45,256 bases of DNA from an uncultured Oscillospiraceae bacterium (lineage in GTDB: Bacteria > Bacillota > Clostridia > Oscillospirales > Oscillospiraceae): contig CAKUJA010000003.1 of assembly GCA_934661135.1 (NCBI GenBank), positions 1 through 45,256 of the forward strand, written 5' to 3'. Position 1 is the stretch's first letter; each line of letters begins with the position of its first letter. The notes below the pieces were generated by a model. That model ran no database searches. It was not told where the DNA came from and worked only from the letters and a program-made list of their open reading frames with translations. Positions 32,522-39,564 of the stretch are shown piece after piece. Position numbers and translations under genes: made by a program.

Positions 32522-32565
32522 GGATGGGATTCCTAGTTGGAATCCCATCCTTTTCTTATTTTTTT
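32522..32565 (+). terminator. Strong intrinsic terminator upstream of the foldase-like gene
   Basis: GGATGGGATTCC and GGAATCCCATCC form a perfect 12-base stem with a TAGTT loop, followed by a T-rich tail. It closes whatever transcript contains the 6S candidate and hairpin cluster. Confidence 0.92.
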
Positions 32566-32583
32566 GTTCAGAAAAATTTACCC

Positions 32584-32612
32584 TTGCAACCGGCGTGCTT
32601 TTTTTGTATAAT
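32584..32612 (+). promoter_or_regulatory. Sigma-A promoter of the foldase-like gene
   Basis: TTGCAA (32584-32589), 17-base spacer with a T-run, TATAAT (32607-32612), 57 bases before the start codon. Confidence 0.85.
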
Positions 32613-32668
32613 ACGGCTTGTATCGCCTGAGCGCGAAAAACTCCGTACAATGAGAGGAATGATCCCGA

Positions 32669-34165
32669 ATGAGCGCATCCCGTGAAAAAAGAGAGCGCAA
32701 GGGCCAAGGCTCCGAAGCTCCCATCCATCAGACCCCGGCTGCAAAGCAAGGCATGAGCCGCGGTTTGAAGACAACGCTGGTTGTTGTCTGCGCCGTGCTG
32801 GTCGTAGCTATTGTCGCATTTTTTACCATGATCTCCAACGGCTTCTTTGTGACGCACTCCACCGCAGCGACGGTTGGCAATCACAACCTGTCCCCGGCCA
32901 TCGTCAATTACTACTACCGTTCCGGCGTCCAGCAGCTCAGCTCCTATGCTTCTTACGTCGGTATTGACACTGACCAGTCCCTCACCACGCAGATCTACGA
33001 CGAGTCGACCGGTGAGACCTGGGCGGATCTGCTGATCCAGCAAGCGCTGAACGACGCTGCCGCAACCTATGCTATCTATGACGAAGCTATCGCCAACGGC
33101 TATACGCTGAGTGAGGACGAGTTGAGCAACATCGACGCAACCGTTGAAATGTATCAATCCGCCGCCAAGGCTACCGGACACCGCAACGCCAGCGCCTATA
33201 TTGCCGCTGTGTTCGGCACCGGCTGCGACGAGAAGTCCTTCCGTGAATATATGACGGTTGCTTCCGTTGCCGACGGCTACCGCCAGCAGATGAACGACAG
33301 CTTCACCTATACCGACGACGAGCTCACCGCGGAATATGAAGCAAATCCCGCAACCTATGATACGTTCAACTACCGTCAGTTCTTGATCTCTGATTCCCTT
33401 GTGAACCCGGACAGCGAAGACCTGACCGACGAGGAGCTGACCGAGCGGAAGGAAGCGCTGGCTTCTGAAATGGCCTCTGCCACCGAAGGCGACGAGCAGG
33501 CATTTATCGATGCTGCTTATGAAAATGCCGCAGAGTCCAGCAAGTCCTCCTATGAGGATGAGACGTACACGCTGCGTTCCAACATCGGTTCCGGGATTGT
33601 CGATGAGCTGCTGAGCTGGCTGTCTGATGATGCCCGTCAGACCGGCGACACGACCTACATCGATTACAGCGGTACCTACTATGTACTGTTCTTCCTCTCC
33701 CGCGAAAACAACGATTTCAATCTTCCAAACGTCCGCGAGATTCCGTTCGCAGCGACCGACTCCTCCGACGAGGATTCCATGAATGAAGCCAAGACGAATG
33801 CGGAAGCCGCGCTGGATGAGTATGAAGCCGGCGAACAGGGCGTCGACGCCTTTGTTTCCCTCGTCCAGAAATACACCAGCAGCGAGACGGCAGACGGCCT
33901 GACCGAGAATGTCACGCCGGGCAGCGTCAGCGACGCATATCAGGAATGGGCCTTCAATACCGTCCGTCAGGCCGGCGACGTCGCGGTTGTGGAAACCAGC
34001 AGTGGTTACAGCGTTCTGTTCTTTGACGGCTACGGCGACACCTACCGCAATGTGCTTGTTGAAAACGCATTGCGCAGCACCGCCTACAACGAATGGTACT
34101 CCTCTGTGACCGACGGCGCAGCCTACACCGAAAACAGCTACGGTATGCGCTTTGTCAGCAAATAA
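32669..34165 (+). CDS. Membrane-anchored PpiC/SurA-like foldase (peptidylprolyl isomerase family)
   Basis: A 498-residue extracytoplasmic protein. The basic N-terminus (1-33) and one membrane helix at about 34-54 anchor it outside the cell. A SurA-N/PrsA-type alpha-helical chaperone region follows (about 65-340). A C-terminal parvulin-like region (about 345-480) contains the family pattern TPGSVSDAYQEWAFN...GDVAVVETSSGYSVLFF. It lacks a lipobox, unlike PrsA. Its likely job is folding of exported proteins. It is a one-gene transcript with its own promoter and a terminator that overlaps the next gene's ribosome site. Confidence 0.85.
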   Translation: MSASREKRERKGQGSEAPIHQTPAAKQGMSRGLKTTLVVVCAVLVVAIVAFFTMISNGFFVTHSTAATVGNHNLSPAIVNYYYRSGVQQLSSYASYVGIDTDQSLTTQIYDESTGETWADLLIQQALNDAAATYAIYDEAIANGYTLSEDELSNIDATVEMYQSAAKATGHRNASAYIAAVFGTGCDEKSFREYMTVASVADGYRQQMNDSFTYTDDELTAEYEANPATYDTFNYRQFLISDSLVNPDSEDLTDEELTERKEALASEMASATEGDEQAFIDAAYENAAESSKSSYEDETYTLRSNIGSGIVDELLSWLSDDARQTGDTTYIDYSGTYYVLFFLSRENNDFNLPNVREIPFAATDSSDEDSMNEAKTNAEAALDEYEAGEQGVDAFVSLVQKYTSSETADGLTENVTPGSVSDAYQEWAFNTVRQAGDVAVVETSSGYSVLFFDGYGDTYRNVLVENALRSTAYNEWYSSVTDGAAYTENSYGMRFVSK

Positions 34166-34180
34166 TCCGCATAAAAGGAA

Positions 34181-34218
34181 CCTCCGCAGTTCAAACTGGA
34201 CTGCGGAGGTATTTTTTT
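34181..34218 (+). terminator. Terminator whose 3' arm contains the ribosome-binding site of the next gene
   Basis: CCTCCGCAGT (34181-34190) pairs with ACTGCGGAGG (34200-34209) and is followed by seven T (34212-34218); the next gene's ATG is at 34219. The GGAGG at 34205-34209 is the only ribosome site for that gene and is fully inside the stem. Confidence 0.88.
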
Positions 34219-34587
34219 ATGAACCATGTAAAGCCATCTCTCTGGCGCTGTGCGCTGGCCGGTCTCGCCGCCGGATTTGTCAACGGCTTTTTCGGCGCGG
34301 GCGGCGGCATGGTGCTTGTGCCGCTGCTGATCTGGCTGGTACGGCTGCCGGATAAGCTCGCCTTTTCCTCCTCCGTCTGCATCATTCTCCCGCTCTGTAT
34401 CGTCTCACTTCTCATTTATCAGCGGCAGGATATGCTGCCGCTGCGCGATGCGCTCCCCTATCTGATCGGCGGCGCCGCAGGCGGTGTACTCAGTGGACTC
34501 TGGTTTCAAAAAGTACCGGCAAAATGGCTCCACATCGCGCTCGGTGCGCTGATTCTATTCGGAGGGATCCGGTTGATCGTATGTTGA
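34219..34587 (+). CDS. TauE/SafE family permease, N-terminal half-size protein
   Basis: A 122-residue, four-helix membrane protein of the TSUP (sulfite exporter TauE/SafE) family. The first repeat motif NGFFGAGGGMVLVPLL is intact. Typical members are about 250 residues and contain two such repeats in one chain. Here each half is encoded by a separate gene; the next gene overlaps this one by seven bases. The start is the ATG after the T-run of a terminator. Substrate unknown; TSUP members carry sulfite, sulfonates or other small anions. Confidence 0.85.
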   Translation: MNHVKPSLWRCALAGLAAGFVNGFFGAGGGMVLVPLLIWLVRLPDKLAFSSSVCIILPLCIVSLLIYQRQDMLPLRDALPYLIGGAAGGVLSGLWFQKVPAKWLHIALGALILFGGIRLIVC

Positions 34588-34958
34588 CATTTTTACTTGC
34601 CATTTTAGCTGGTCTGGTCTGCGGCGTTCTGTCCGGCTTCGGCATCGGAGGCGGCAGTTTGCTGATGGTCTGGATGACTGCCGTACTTTTGATGGAGCAA
34701 AAAGCTGCACAGGGCATCAATCTGCTCTATTTTCTGCCGACCGCCGCCTGCGCACTGATTTTCCATGCGAAAAACCGACAGCTTTGCTGGCGCGCCATCC
34801 TTCCCGCGGCGATCGCAGGCTGCGCCGCCGCCATCCCCGGTGCACTTTTGGCCGCACAGATCGAGATGGCGCTGCTGCGCAAGCTGTTTGGCGGCTTCCT
34901 CATCGCCGTCGGCCTTGTGGAAATCTTCTGTAAGGGCTTGCAGAAAAAATCCGCCTGA
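34581..34958 (+). CDS. TauE/SafE family permease, second half-size protein
   Basis: A 125-residue, four-helix membrane protein with the repeat motif SGFGIGGGSLLMVWM, starting at ATG 34581 inside the end of the previous gene (ATGTTGA overlap), so it is translationally coupled. The two proteins probably assemble into one carrier. Each half begins with its own short hydrophobic helix and keeps its glycine-rich motif, so this does not look like a frameshifted single gene: both halves have proper starts and stops. Confidence 0.85.
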   Translation: MLTFLLAILAGLVCGVLSGFGIGGGSLLMVWMTAVLLMEQKAAQGINLLYFLPTAACALIFHAKNRQLCWRAILPAAIAGCAAAIPGALLAAQIEMALLRKLFGGFLIAVGLVEIFCKGLQKKSA

Positions 34959-34977
34959 TCTTCAAATAGACAATGCT

Positions 34978-35056
34978 GGCGGGCAATACCCGCCCCTACG
35001 ATCTCTATCGCACCCCGATCCTAAACGTAGGGGGCGACCATTGGTCACCCCCTACA
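34978..35056. repeat. REP-like pair of palindromes between convergent genes
   Basis: GGCGGG CAATA CCCGCC is followed, 36 bases on, by a nearly perfect 29-base palindrome (GTAGGGGGCGACCA facing TTGGTCACCCCCTAC). Similar GTAGGGG/CCCGC pieces appear at 45175-45215 near the window end. This looks like a dispersed REP-type intergenic repeat; it may also act as a transcript end for the TauE pair and the lipoprotein gene. Confidence 0.6.
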
Positions 35057-35070
35057 AACACGCCCCGTTT

Positions 35071-35622
35071 TTACGCAATGATCAAAATGACCGCCACGAT
35101 CAGCGCCAGCACGCCGCTTGCGCGGTTCCACCCGAGCGCCGCGTCAGACGGCTCTGCATCGCGGAATTTCCAGCCGACCTCCAGATACCACGCGCCTGTC
35201 GGCCACGCAGCGTTGAACGCACCGACAAACAGCAGCACGAGGATCACCGCGACCGGCTTTTCCTTCTGCACGTTCGGGTGCGTCCGGGAAAGCACACCGT
35301 TCAGCTCCATGCCGCTCGGGTACTTTGCAAAATCAAACTCCATGCTTGCGCTTCCGGTACCGCTGCTTCCATTCTCCGTCCACGTATAGCTCTCTCCGTC
35401 CGGATAGGAGAACGTCACGCTGTACCCGCTGCCGGATGTGCTGTAGCGATAGCTGTACGTGTTCGTCCCATCTGTGATCGTGCCGCTTTTTTCATTGATT
35501 GGCGTGACCGTATAGCTGCCCACCGTATACGGCTCCGTGCTTGCCGTCTTTGTCTCCGCGCAGGCGCACAGCAGCGCCAGCATCAGCAAAACCACCAAAA
35601 GCCATGCGAACTGTCGTTTCAT
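35071..35622 (-). CDS. Putative lipoprotein with C-terminal membrane helices (DUF6199-like)
   Basis: A 183-residue protein with a signal peptide and lipobox LLCAC (lipidated Cys21 expected). A Ser/Thr/Gly-rich beta-stranded outer part (about 25-110) follows, then two hydrophobic segments (about 127-148 and 166-183). The C-terminal pattern NAAWPTGAWYLEVGWKFRDAEP resembles the DUF6199 domain, but I am not certain. A lipidated N-terminus together with C-terminal helices is an unusual topology. A GAAAGGAG site precedes the ATG. Function unknown. Confidence 0.72.
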   Translation of the reverse strand: MKRQFAWLLVVLLMLALLCACAETKTASTEPYTVGSYTVTPINEKSGTITDGTNTYSYRYSTSGSGYSVTFSYPDGESYTWTENGSSGTGSASMEFDFAKYPSGMELNGVLSRTHPNVQKEKPVAVILVLLFVGAFNAAWPTGAWYLEVGWKFRDAEPSDAALGWNRASGVLALIVAVILIIA

Positions 35623-35655
35623 GCGTGCTCCTTTCTCCGGCCCTCACGGCGGGTT

Positions 35656-36318
35656 TCAGTCCGCCATGCGGTAGATCTGATCAAAATACTGATAATACGG
35701 GATCATAAAGCGGAAGCCGTCCTCTGCGAACGTCAGCAGCTCCCGCGAGGCGGAAACAGCATCGTATGGCCGGATGCAGCGGAAGCCGATCCAGCGTTTA
35801 TTGTACCAGTCGCACAGTGCGTCATCCGCGTGTCCCTTCGGCTTGGCGTAGTCCTCTCCGCTGAGCGTGAACGCCGTCTGCGCCGCGAACTGCTTCGCCA
35901 GTTTTTCCATCGGCTTCGGGTCCTGATCGATGAATTTTCGGTAGCGTGCCGCATCGGCCGCGCGCATCCAGTAACCGAAGCCGAAGCCGTATCCCTCCGC
36001 GCCGACCTCGAACCAGAAATTCGGCGCGCCGTCGCGGTGCTCAAGCTCATTCTGAAACGAGAACCAGATCTCATCCTTCAGCGGCCCGCGGCCGAACAGT
36101 CGCCGCGCGTCGCGGTAAATCCGCGAGATGTGCAGATTCAGTCCCAGCTCCGGGTATGTCTGCCGGAACCAGTCGTAGAGCTCGTTTGCCAGCTCCTTCG
36201 TCGGCTGCATGACAAGCTGATTAAATTCCTCCTTACGCGGGTTGAACCATTCGCGCGAATTGTTAAAGCGGAGCTCCCAAAAGAAATCTCCGACCTTCTC
36301 TGAATATCCTGTGAACAT
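35656..36318 (-). CDS. DUF2461 family protein
   Basis: A 220-residue soluble protein of the DUF2461 family. The family's characteristic segments are here: FFWELRFNNSREWFNPRKEEF near the start, HISRIYRDARRLFGRGPLKDEIWF in the middle and a glycine/aromatic-rich FWFEVGAEGYGFGFGYW region. Length fits. No catalytic role is established. It begins 11 bases after ruvX stops, so the two are likely co-transcribed. Confidence 0.88.
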   Translation of the reverse strand: MFTGYSEKVGDFFWELRFNNSREWFNPRKEEFNQLVMQPTKELANELYDWFRQTYPELGLNLHISRIYRDARRLFGRGPLKDEIWFSFQNELEHRDGAPNFWFEVGAEGYGFGFGYWMRAADAARYRKFIDQDPKPMEKLAKQFAAQTAFTLSGEDYAKPKGHADDALCDWYNKRWIGFRCIRPYDAVSASRELLTFAEDGFRFMIPYYQYFDQIYRMAD

Positions 36319-36329
36319 TGCTCTGTCGT

Positions 36330-36752
36330 CTACTCCTTGTGCGAATTGAGATAGTTGAGGTATCCCTCCAAAATCAACGACGCAGCCACCGCGTCAACTG
36401 TATTCTTGCGTTTTTTTCCGTGGTAGCCGCCGCTCGTCAAAATCTGGTGCGCTTCGATGGTTGTCCGCCGTTCGTCCCACAAGACGACCGGCTGGCCGAG
36501 CTGTATCTCCAGCAGCGCAGCAAACTCGCGGTACAGCTCCGCGCGCGGCCCCTCGCTGCCGTCCATGTTGCGCGGAAATCCCATTACGATCCGCTCCGGG
36601 CGGTGCGTTTTTACCAGTTCCGCAATGTCCTGCGCTGTTTTTTCCCGGTTCCACGAATGAATCACAGTGGTAAAGCCGGTCAGCCATCCCATCGCGTCGG
36701 AGACCGCGATTCCGGTGCGCGCATCGCCATAATCAATCGCCATTACTTTCAT
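36330..36752 (-). CDS. ruvX: Holliday-junction resolvase-like nuclease RuvX (YqgF)
   Basis: RNase H-fold putative resolvase or 16S pre-rRNA nuclease. The 140 residues carry the acidic catalytic set: MAIDYGDARTG (Asp7), GFPRNMDGSEGPRA, LWDERRTT and the final VDAVAASLILEGYL. The family's normal length is 135-145. It is the first gene of a two-gene minus-strand unit with the DUF2461 gene. Confidence 0.95.
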   Translation of the reverse strand: MKVMAIDYGDARTGIAVSDAMGWLTGFTTVIHSWNREKTAQDIAELVKTHRPERIVMGFPRNMDGSEGPRAELYREFAALLEIQLGQPVVLWDERRTTIEAHQILTSGGYHGKKRKNTVDAVAASLILEGYLNYLNSHKE

Positions 36753-36784
36753 ATCTGTGCTCCCTTACATATTTGACGCGGTAT

Positions 36785-36814
36785 AGTATACCATATCCTG
36801 TGTTGAAAAGGCAA
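36785..36814 (-). promoter_or_regulatory. Promoter of ruvX
   Basis: On the minus strand, TTGCCT (36814-36809), 18-base spacer, TATACT (36790-36785), about 33 bases before the start codon. Confidence 0.6.
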
Positions 36815-36854
36815 ACGGGGCACAAAAAAAGTTTCCTTTTTCTGAATTTTATTG

Positions 36855-36883
36855 TTGACGAAGCCTGCACAGTATGCTATGAT
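36855..36883 (+). promoter_or_regulatory. Sigma-A promoter of the rpmG-secE-nusG-rplKA block
   Basis: TTGACG (36855-36860), 17-base spacer, TATGAT (36878-36883). The roughly 125-base leader to rpmG contains two hairpins: GAAAAGG/CCTTTTC, and GACGCCG/CGGCGTC. Confidence 0.85.
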
Positions 36884-37014
36884 GAGCATACCTGTGAAAA
36901 GGGGCTTATTTTTTTGCGCCTTTTCGGCTGCGGGACGCCGTGGTAGTTCCGGCGTCGTCAAATTTTCCTGACCGCAGTTTCAAGCAGGGAGGCAAAGTTA
37001 AGGAGGTGCCGACA

Positions 37015-37164
37015 ATGCGAGTGAAAATCACGCTCAGATGCAACGAATGCAAGCAGAGAAACTACAACACCATGAAGAACAAGAAGAATGACCCCGATCG
37101 TCTGGAAATGAAGAAGTATTGCAGATTTTGCAAGAAGCATACTGTCCATTCCGAGACGAAGTAA
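37015..37164 (+). CDS. rpmG: 50S ribosomal protein L33
   Basis: A 49-residue zinc-ribbon ribosomal protein. Cysteine pairs CNEC and CRFC make it a C+ (zinc-binding) paralogue type. A strong AAGGAGGTG site precedes the ATG at 37015. The rpmG-secE-nusG order is the standard Firmicutes arrangement. Confidence 0.96.
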   Translation: MRVKITLRCNECKQRNYNTMKNKKNDPDRLEMKKYCRFCKKHTVHSETK

Positions 37165-37200
37165 CGCGGTGCAGGTAACGCCGTAGAAAGGGTGAACATC

Positions 37201-37437
37201 ATGGCAGAAGCAAAAAAGGAAAACTTCTTTGTCCGTACCGGCAAGCGCATCAGCCGTTGGTTCCGTGAGATGAAAAGCGAGCTGAAAAAAGTCGTGTGGC
37301 CGACAAAGAGCCAGATGGTCAACAACACGCTCATCGTTCTGGCGTGTGTGCTGGTCGTCGGTATTTTCATCTGGATCTTTGATGCTGTGGGCGGCGTCGT
37401 CGTGAACGGCATCATCTCCCTGGTCAAAGGCGGTTAA
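37201..37437 (+). CDS. secE: Preprotein translocase subunit SecE
   Basis: Single-span clamp subunit of the SecYEG translocon, 78 residues. It has the short cytoplasmic amphipathic helix with the conserved FREMKSELKKVVWPTKSQMV and one membrane helix near 45-68. The ATG at 37201 fits the GAAAGG site about ten bases upstream; an in-frame GTG at 37192 is too close to that site. nusG follows after three bases. Confidence 0.96.
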   Translation: MAEAKKENFFVRTGKRISRWFREMKSELKKVVWPTKSQMVNNTLIVLACVLVVGIFIWIFDAVGGVVVNGIISLVKGG

Positions 37438-37440
37438 ATC

Positions 37441-37965
37441 ATGGCGGATGAAGCAAAATGGTATGTCGTGCATACCTATTCCGGCTATGAAAACACCGTA
37501 AAAGCCACGATCGAAAAAACAATCGAAACCCGCCACCTTGAGGATCTCATCCATACGGTCTCCATCCCGATGGAAACTGTGACCGAGATCACCGACAACG
37601 GCCCCAAGACGTATGACCGCAAGGTCTTTCCCGGCTATGTGCTGGTCAAGATGATCATGTCCGACGAGGCATGGTACATCATCAAGAACGTTCGCGGTGT
37701 CACCGGCTTTGTCGGCTCCGGCACCAAGCCTACTCCCCTCACCGAGGAAGAAGTACGGCAGCTTGGCATGGAAAAGCATGAAGTTGTTGTCGCTTATAGC
37801 GAGGGAGACAACGTCCGCGTGGCCGACGGCCCGCTGACCGGGTTTATCGGTGTTGTCGATCTGGTCGACATCGAAAAGAACAAAGTACGCGTGATCGTGT
37901 CCATGTTCGGGCGCGAGACGCTGGTCGAGCTGGAGCTCGATCAGGTTGAGCTTGTCAACCAGTAA
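37441..37965 (+). CDS. nusG: Transcription elongation/antitermination factor NusG
   Basis: A 174-residue factor that binds RNA polymerase through its NGN domain and the ribosome or other partners through the KOW domain. The start EAKWYVVHTYSGYENTV is diagnostic. The NGN core includes KVFPGYVLVKM, and the C-terminal KOW begins EGDNVRVADGPLTGFIGVV. It lies between secE and rplK as usual. Confidence 0.97.
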   Translation: MADEAKWYVVHTYSGYENTVKATIEKTIETRHLEDLIHTVSIPMETVTEITDNGPKTYDRKVFPGYVLVKMIMSDEAWYIIKNVRGVTGFVGSGTKPTPLTEEEVRQLGMEKHEVVVAYSEGDNVRVADGPLTGFIGVVDLVDIEKNKVRVIVSMFGRETLVELELDQVELVNQ

Positions 37966-37966
37966 C

Positions 37967-38034
37967 TTCTGACGAACGGTTCGTCAGAACGTGGGAGGGG
38001 TTCGCCCCGCCAGAAATACGCGAACAAGCGTATC
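37967..38034 (+). promoter_or_regulatory. Three consecutive hairpins between nusG and rplK
   Basis: A perfect 11-base inverted repeat (TTCTGACGAAC/GTTCGTCAGAA, 37967-37989) is followed by GGGG-TTCG-CCCC and by ATACGC...GCGTAT. None has a T-tract, so they are not terminators. A ribosomal-protein leader, an RNase cleavage site or a NusG-dependent pause element are the likely readings. Confidence 0.5.
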
Positions 38035-38062
38035 ACCACATCTATTCAGGAGGTGCTTACAA

Positions 38063-38488
38063 ATGGCACAGAAAGTAACAGGTTATATCAAACTGCAAAT
38101 TCCGGCTGCTAAGGCTACCGCTTCGCCCCCTGTCGGCCCGGCTCTGGGTCAGCACGGCGTCAACATTTCGCAGTTTATCAAAGAGTTCAACGAGCGCACC
38201 AAGGATCAGGCCGGCTTTAAAATCCCTGTCGTGATCACGGTTTACGCTGACCGCAGCTTCTCCTTCATCACCAAGACTCCCCCGACTCCGACCCTCATTC
38301 TGAAGGCACTTGGCATCGAGAAGGGTTCCGGTGTTCCCAACAAGGACAAGGTTGCTACCATCACCAAGGCGCAGGTTAAGGAAATCGCCGAGCGGAAAAT
38401 GCCCGACCTGACCGCCAACACCATCGAGGCCGCCATGAGCCAGGTTGCCGGCACTTGCCGCAGCATGGGCATTACCGTCGTCGACTAA
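38063..38488 (+). CDS. rplK: 50S ribosomal protein L11
   Basis: A 141-residue rRNA-binding protein of the GTPase-associated centre. It starts MAQKVTGYIKLQIPAAKA and has the PVGPALGQHGVNI segment of the family. The ATG at 38063 follows an AGGAGGTG site. rplA is downstream. Confidence 0.97.
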   Translation: MAQKVTGYIKLQIPAAKATASPPVGPALGQHGVNISQFIKEFNERTKDQAGFKIPVVITVYADRSFSFITKTPPTPTLILKALGIEKGSGVPNKDKVATITKAQVKEIAERKMPDLTANTIEAAMSQVAGTCRSMGITVVD

Positions 38489-38608
38489 GGTTCTACCGAG
38501 CAATTCGGCAAGCATCATTTAACCTGACCCGAGGTACTCCGGCGCAAGGCCGGGCCTCATAAATCTGTGGGAGGAGTATTCCGAATCACCACTAAGGAGG
38601 ATAATACA
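38489..38608 (+). promoter_or_regulatory. Candidate L1-binding leader upstream of rplA
   Basis: The 120-base gap between rplK and rplA contains CCGAGGT, a CCGGC-GCAA-GGCCGG tetraloop hairpin, CCTC and TGTGGGAGG, the kind of segments that form the L1 autoregulation site in ribosomal operons. No promoter or T-tract was seen. The match is from memory of the class and is tentative. Confidence 0.45.
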
Positions 38609-39298
38609 TTGTTCAGAGGTAAAAAATATAAAGACAGCAGCAAGCTGTATGACCGCAGCGCGCAGTATGACGTCAATGAAGCTATGAGTCTGGTCGTCAA
38701 GACCGCTACCGCGAAGTTTGACGAGACCATCGAAGCGCACATCAAGCTCGGCGTTGACTCCCGTCATGCCGACCAGCAGGTTCGCGGCGCCATCGTTCTC
38801 CCGAACGGCACCGGTAAGACCCGCAAGGTTCTCGTTTTTGCAAAGGACGCAAAGCTCCAGGAAGCTTTGGACGCGGGCGCTGATTTCGCCGGCGGTCTGG
38901 ATATGGTCGAGAAGATCACCAAGGAAAACTGGTTCGGTTTTGACGTCGTCGTCGCAACGCCCGACATGATGGGTGTTGTCGGCCGTCTCGGTAAGGTTCT
39001 TGGCCCGAAGGGTCTCATGCCCTCCCCCAAGGCCGGCACCGTCACCCCGAATGTCGCTGCTGCCGTCAAGGAAATCAAAGCTGGTAAGATCGAGTACCGT
39101 CTCGACAAGACCAACATCATCCACTGCCCGATCGGCAAAGCGTCCTTCGGCGCAGAAAAGCTGACTGAGAACTTCAACGCTCTCATGGGCGCTATCGTCA
39201 AGGCAAAGCCGGCCGCAGCCAAGGGTCAGTACGTCCGTAGCTGCACGCTCGCTTCCACCATGGGTCCCGGCGTCAAAGTCGTGGCTTCCAAGTTCTAA
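38609..39298 (+). CDS. rplA: 50S ribosomal protein L1
   Basis: A 229-residue L1-stalk protein and translational repressor. I choose the TTG at 38609 as start: AAGGAGG lies eight bases upstream and the protein then begins FRGKKYKDSSKLYDRSAQYD at the family's usual position. The in-frame ATG at 38567 has no ribosome site and would add an unrelated tail. The block GTVTPNVAAAVKEIKAGKIEYR is diagnostic. Confidence 0.96.
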   Translation: MFRGKKYKDSSKLYDRSAQYDVNEAMSLVVKTATAKFDETIEAHIKLGVDSRHADQQVRGAIVLPNGTGKTRKVLVFAKDAKLQEALDAGADFAGGLDMVEKITKENWFGFDVVVATPDMMGVVGRLGKVLGPKGLMPSPKAGTVTPNVAAAVKEIKAGKIEYRLDKTNIIHCPIGKASFGAEKLTENFNALMGAIVKAKPAAAKGQYVRSCTLASTMGPGVKVVASKF

Positions 39299-39395
39299 TT
39301 TCTATCAGCCCCACCGCGCGACTCCGCTAACGCGCTTTCGCGCGGAATGGCTTTTGGTTTGAAATCCAAGTTTTTTGGAAAAATGCAATTTGTGC

Positions 39396-39423
39396 TTGAC
39401 TTTGCGGCACGATCTGCTATAAT
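39396..39423 (+). promoter_or_regulatory. Sigma-A promoter of rplJ-rplL
   Basis: TTGACT (39396-39401), 16-base spacer, TATAAT (39418-39423), just before the L10 leader. Confidence 0.88.
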
Positions 39424-39428
39424 GATTA

Positions 39429-39500
39429 GGCTGCCAAAGACAGCAGGAGGTTTTTTACCGTAATGGCTCGTCCATCCTGCCGAGGTTTCGCACAAATGGT
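39429..39500 (+). promoter_or_regulatory. L10 leader RNA (ribosomal-protein autoregulatory element)
   Basis: The conserved L10-leader segments occur in order: GCTGCCAAAGACAGCAGGAGG and, after a variable hairpin, ATCCTGCCGAGG. The CAGGAGG and CCTGCC arms pair, giving the kink-turn region bound by the L10(L12) complex. It lies between the promoter and an attenuator, so excess L10-L12 should shut rplJL down. Confidence 0.85.
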
Positions 39501-39512
39501 AAAACATTTCTG

Positions 39513-39550
39513 TGTCCTCACGTCTTTCGGCGTGAGGACATTTTATTTTT
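39513..39550 (+). terminator. Attenuator terminator upstream of rplJ
   Basis: TGTCCTCACG (39513-39522) and CGTGAGGACA (39531-39540) form a 10-base stem followed by a T-rich tract; the rplJ ribosome site begins a few bases later. Placed directly after the L10 leader, it fits regulated premature termination. Confidence 0.88.
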
Positions 39551-39564
39551 CGGAGGTGACATTC

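Noticed and set aside
32498..33181. A 227-codon open frame antisense to the start of the foldase-like gene
   Set aside because: It crosses the promoter and terminator of the plus-strand gene and has no ribosome site or family features.
37165..37200. A tRNA-Trp gene expected between rpmG and secE in some Firmicutes
   Set aside because: The gap is only 36 bases and contains just the secE ribosome site.
39463..39564. An ATG in the L10 leader, in frame with rplJ, as a longer rplJ or a leader peptide
   Set aside because: No ribosome site, and the frame passes through the conserved L10 leader and the attenuator stem; L10 starts at 39565 in the usual place.
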